Positions 63,424 through 64,000 of a stretch of DNA of 64,000 nucleotides are shown one piece after another; position 1 is the stretch's first letter; the number at the start of each line of letters is the position of its first letter. The notes below the pieces were generated by a model that was not told the DNA's origin, did not search any database, and was given only the letters and a program-made list of their open reading frames with translations. Made by a program: the position numbers and the translations under genes. Source of the DNA: an uncultured Eubacteriales bacterium (GTDB lineage: Bacteria > Bacillota > Clostridia > Peptostreptococcales > Anaerovoracaceae); NCBI GenBank assembly GCA_902786355.1, contig CADABZ010000005.1, positions 44,306 through 108,305 of the forward strand, in the 5' to 3' direction.

Positions 63424-63447
63424 ATGGGGCTGATTGCTCAGCCCCAT
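63424..63447 (-). terminator. Terminator after prdB
   Basis: ATGGGGCTGA and TCAGCCCCAT form a perfect 10-bp stem with a 4-base loop, followed on the minus strand by TTTTTTCC. It is a strong intrinsic terminator, about 80 bases past the prdB stop. Confidence 0.9.
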
Positions 63448-63487
63448 CTTCGATACTTTCAGATATCGATGTCCTATTCAGTTCATG

Positions 63488-63528
63488 CCGGGATATATAG
63501 TCCCGGATGTAATCGGAATACCCGATTA
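63488..63528 (-). other. Two further stems between the prdB stop and its terminator
   Basis: TAATCGG/CCGATTA (63510-63528, overlapping the prdB stop) and CCGGGA/TCCCGG (63488-63506) are perfect 7- and 6-bp stems. With the terminator they make three hairpins in a row at the prdB 3' end, possibly protecting the mRNA. Confidence 0.5.
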
Positions 63529-64000
63529 GATAACTGCGTGATACTCGAAAGGCAGCTGAACGATCTTGCCCGGAGTCTCGATTGTCTCGAGGAGCTCGAG
63601 GGAAGCCTTTACGATAGCAGTCTGCATCTCTACATCGTGAGGTGCTCCGGCATTAGCGCCCATAGGTACCATAGGAGCAGCAGCTCTCGGTGTACCAGCC
63701 TGTCTTACGACCGGTGGAAGAGCAGCGATGATAACTGTAGGGATACCTACCGACTCGATTGCTCTCTGCACGATTGTTGCAGAGCGGTGGCATCTCGGTG
63801 AACCAGCCTGTCTTACGACCGGTGGAAGTGCTGCGATAATAACTGTAGGGATACCTGCAGCCTCGATTGCTCTCTGCACGATTGTTGCAGAGCGGTGGCA
63901 GGTTCCTCATCCAGCGGTGAGGAGAACTGCATCAACGCCCTCCTCCTTGAGCATCTGAGCTACAGCCGGACCTGTCTCGTTGGTGAACTTCTCAATGTTT
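63526..64000 (-). CDS. prdB: D-proline reductase selenoprotein subunit PrdB, 3' part, with internal duplication
   Basis: PrdB carries the selenocysteine that attacks D-proline, which is reduced to 5-aminovalerate in Stickland fermentation. Reading from the window edge gives KFTNETGPAVAQMLKEEGVD, then AVLLTAG, a TGA at 63909-63907, then GTCHRSATIVQRAIE: the known PrdB active site AGUGTCHRS, so the TGA is read as selenocysteine. The frame continues to the stop at 63526 and ends GKIVQLPFEYHAVI. A 36-residue segment beginning CHRSATIVQRAIE occurs twice in tandem; the second copy has SPRC where the first has UGTC. The 5' part is beyond the window. Confidence 0.93.
63685..63900 (-). repeat. 108-bp tandem duplication inside prdB
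   Basis: Bases 63685-63792 and 63793-63900 are direct repeats of exactly 108 bp (36 codons) with 7 mismatches. The frame is kept. Each unit encodes CHRSATIVQRAIE, then GIPTVIIAALPPVVRQAG; three residues differ (AA versus SV, S versus T). Confidence 0.95.
63872..63892 (-). promoter_or_regulatory. SECIS-like hairpin downstream of the prdB UGA
   Basis: CTCTGCA and TGCAGAG form a perfect 7-bp stem with a 7-base loop, starting 14 bases after the UGA codon, within the window where bacterial SECIS elements bind SelB. An identical hairpin occurs at 63764-63784 in the duplicated unit, with no UGA before it. Confidence 0.65.

Noticed and set aside
63685-63900. The prdB repeat as an assembly error
   Set aside because: The two copies differ at seven positions, four of them silent, which a simple assembly duplication would not produce. 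Not fully excluded without reads.
63907-63909. TGA in prdB as a nonsense mutation or gene break
   Set aside because: The flanking residues match the known PrdB active site AGUGTCHRS, the frame stays open on both sides, and a SECIS-like hairpin follows. It is a selenocysteine codon.

Overview
The window looks like the chromosome of an anaerobic, amino-acid- and purine-fermenting member of the Clostridia. The evidence is moderate GC content, strong GGAGG ribosome binding sites, a D-proline reductase (Stickland) operon with an in-frame UGA selenocysteine codon, a selenium-dependent molybdenum hydroxylase system, and RnfB-like and GltD-like iron-sulfur/flavin proteins. I cannot name the genus. 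There are no rRNA or tRNA genes, no CRISPR arrays, and no phage or insertion-sequence genes.

Region 1 (1-6170, minus strand) is nucleotide biosynthesis and salvage: carB (cut by the left edge), pyrC, thiN, a FAD dehydrogenase, pyrI, pyrB and xpt. Region 2 (6300-10171) is ygeW-arcC-ygeY behind a near-consensus promoter. It would move a carbamoyl group to carbamoyl phosphate and then to ATP. Region 3 (10190-30431) reads as one very long minus-strand operon: merR-type regulator, NCS2 purine permease, xdhA-xdhB-xdhC, ygfM, xdhD, ssnA, ygfK, yqeB, an RnfB-like polyferredoxin, a single-chain selenium-dependent xanthine dehydrogenase, and hydA. Clusters of this composition are known from E. coli (ygeW to xdhD) and are linked to anaerobic purine/urate breakdown in gut bacteria. 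Region 4 (30477-40152) adds an M20 amidohydrolase, adenine deaminase, a BMP-type ABC importer of nucleoside/purine type, and on the plus strand mocA-yqeC, which mature the selenium-molybdenum cofactor. Region 5 (40184-43815) holds a threonine-synthase-like enzyme, a GntR regulator and an unassigned PLP enzyme.

Region 6 (43890-58271) is mostly housekeeping: trmO, aspartate kinase, a flavin-split-barrel protein, a CDF metal exporter, a glycosyltransferase, a large orphan flavin/iron-sulfur oxidoreductase, tsf, rpsB, a second purine permease, malic enzyme and a flavodoxin. Region 7 (58314-64000) is dnaE followed by prdE, prdD and the 3' part of prdB, the selenoprotein subunit of D-proline reductase.

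Three points stand out. First, prdB contains a 108-bp in-frame tandem duplication beginning just after the selenocysteine codon; it copies 36 residues and the SECIS-like hairpin but not the UGA. Second, a 19-bp element (CTAAAA-NNN-TTTTAGGTTT and variants) lies upstream of ygeW, merR, the ABC transporter and the PLP enzyme gene, at similar distances from three of the four promoters. This suggests one regulator controls them and draws the PLP enzyme into the purine regulon, where the usual YgeX PLP lyase is absent from this window. Third, dnaE appears to be transcribed as a leaderless mRNA from an extended -10 element directly behind the prdE terminator.
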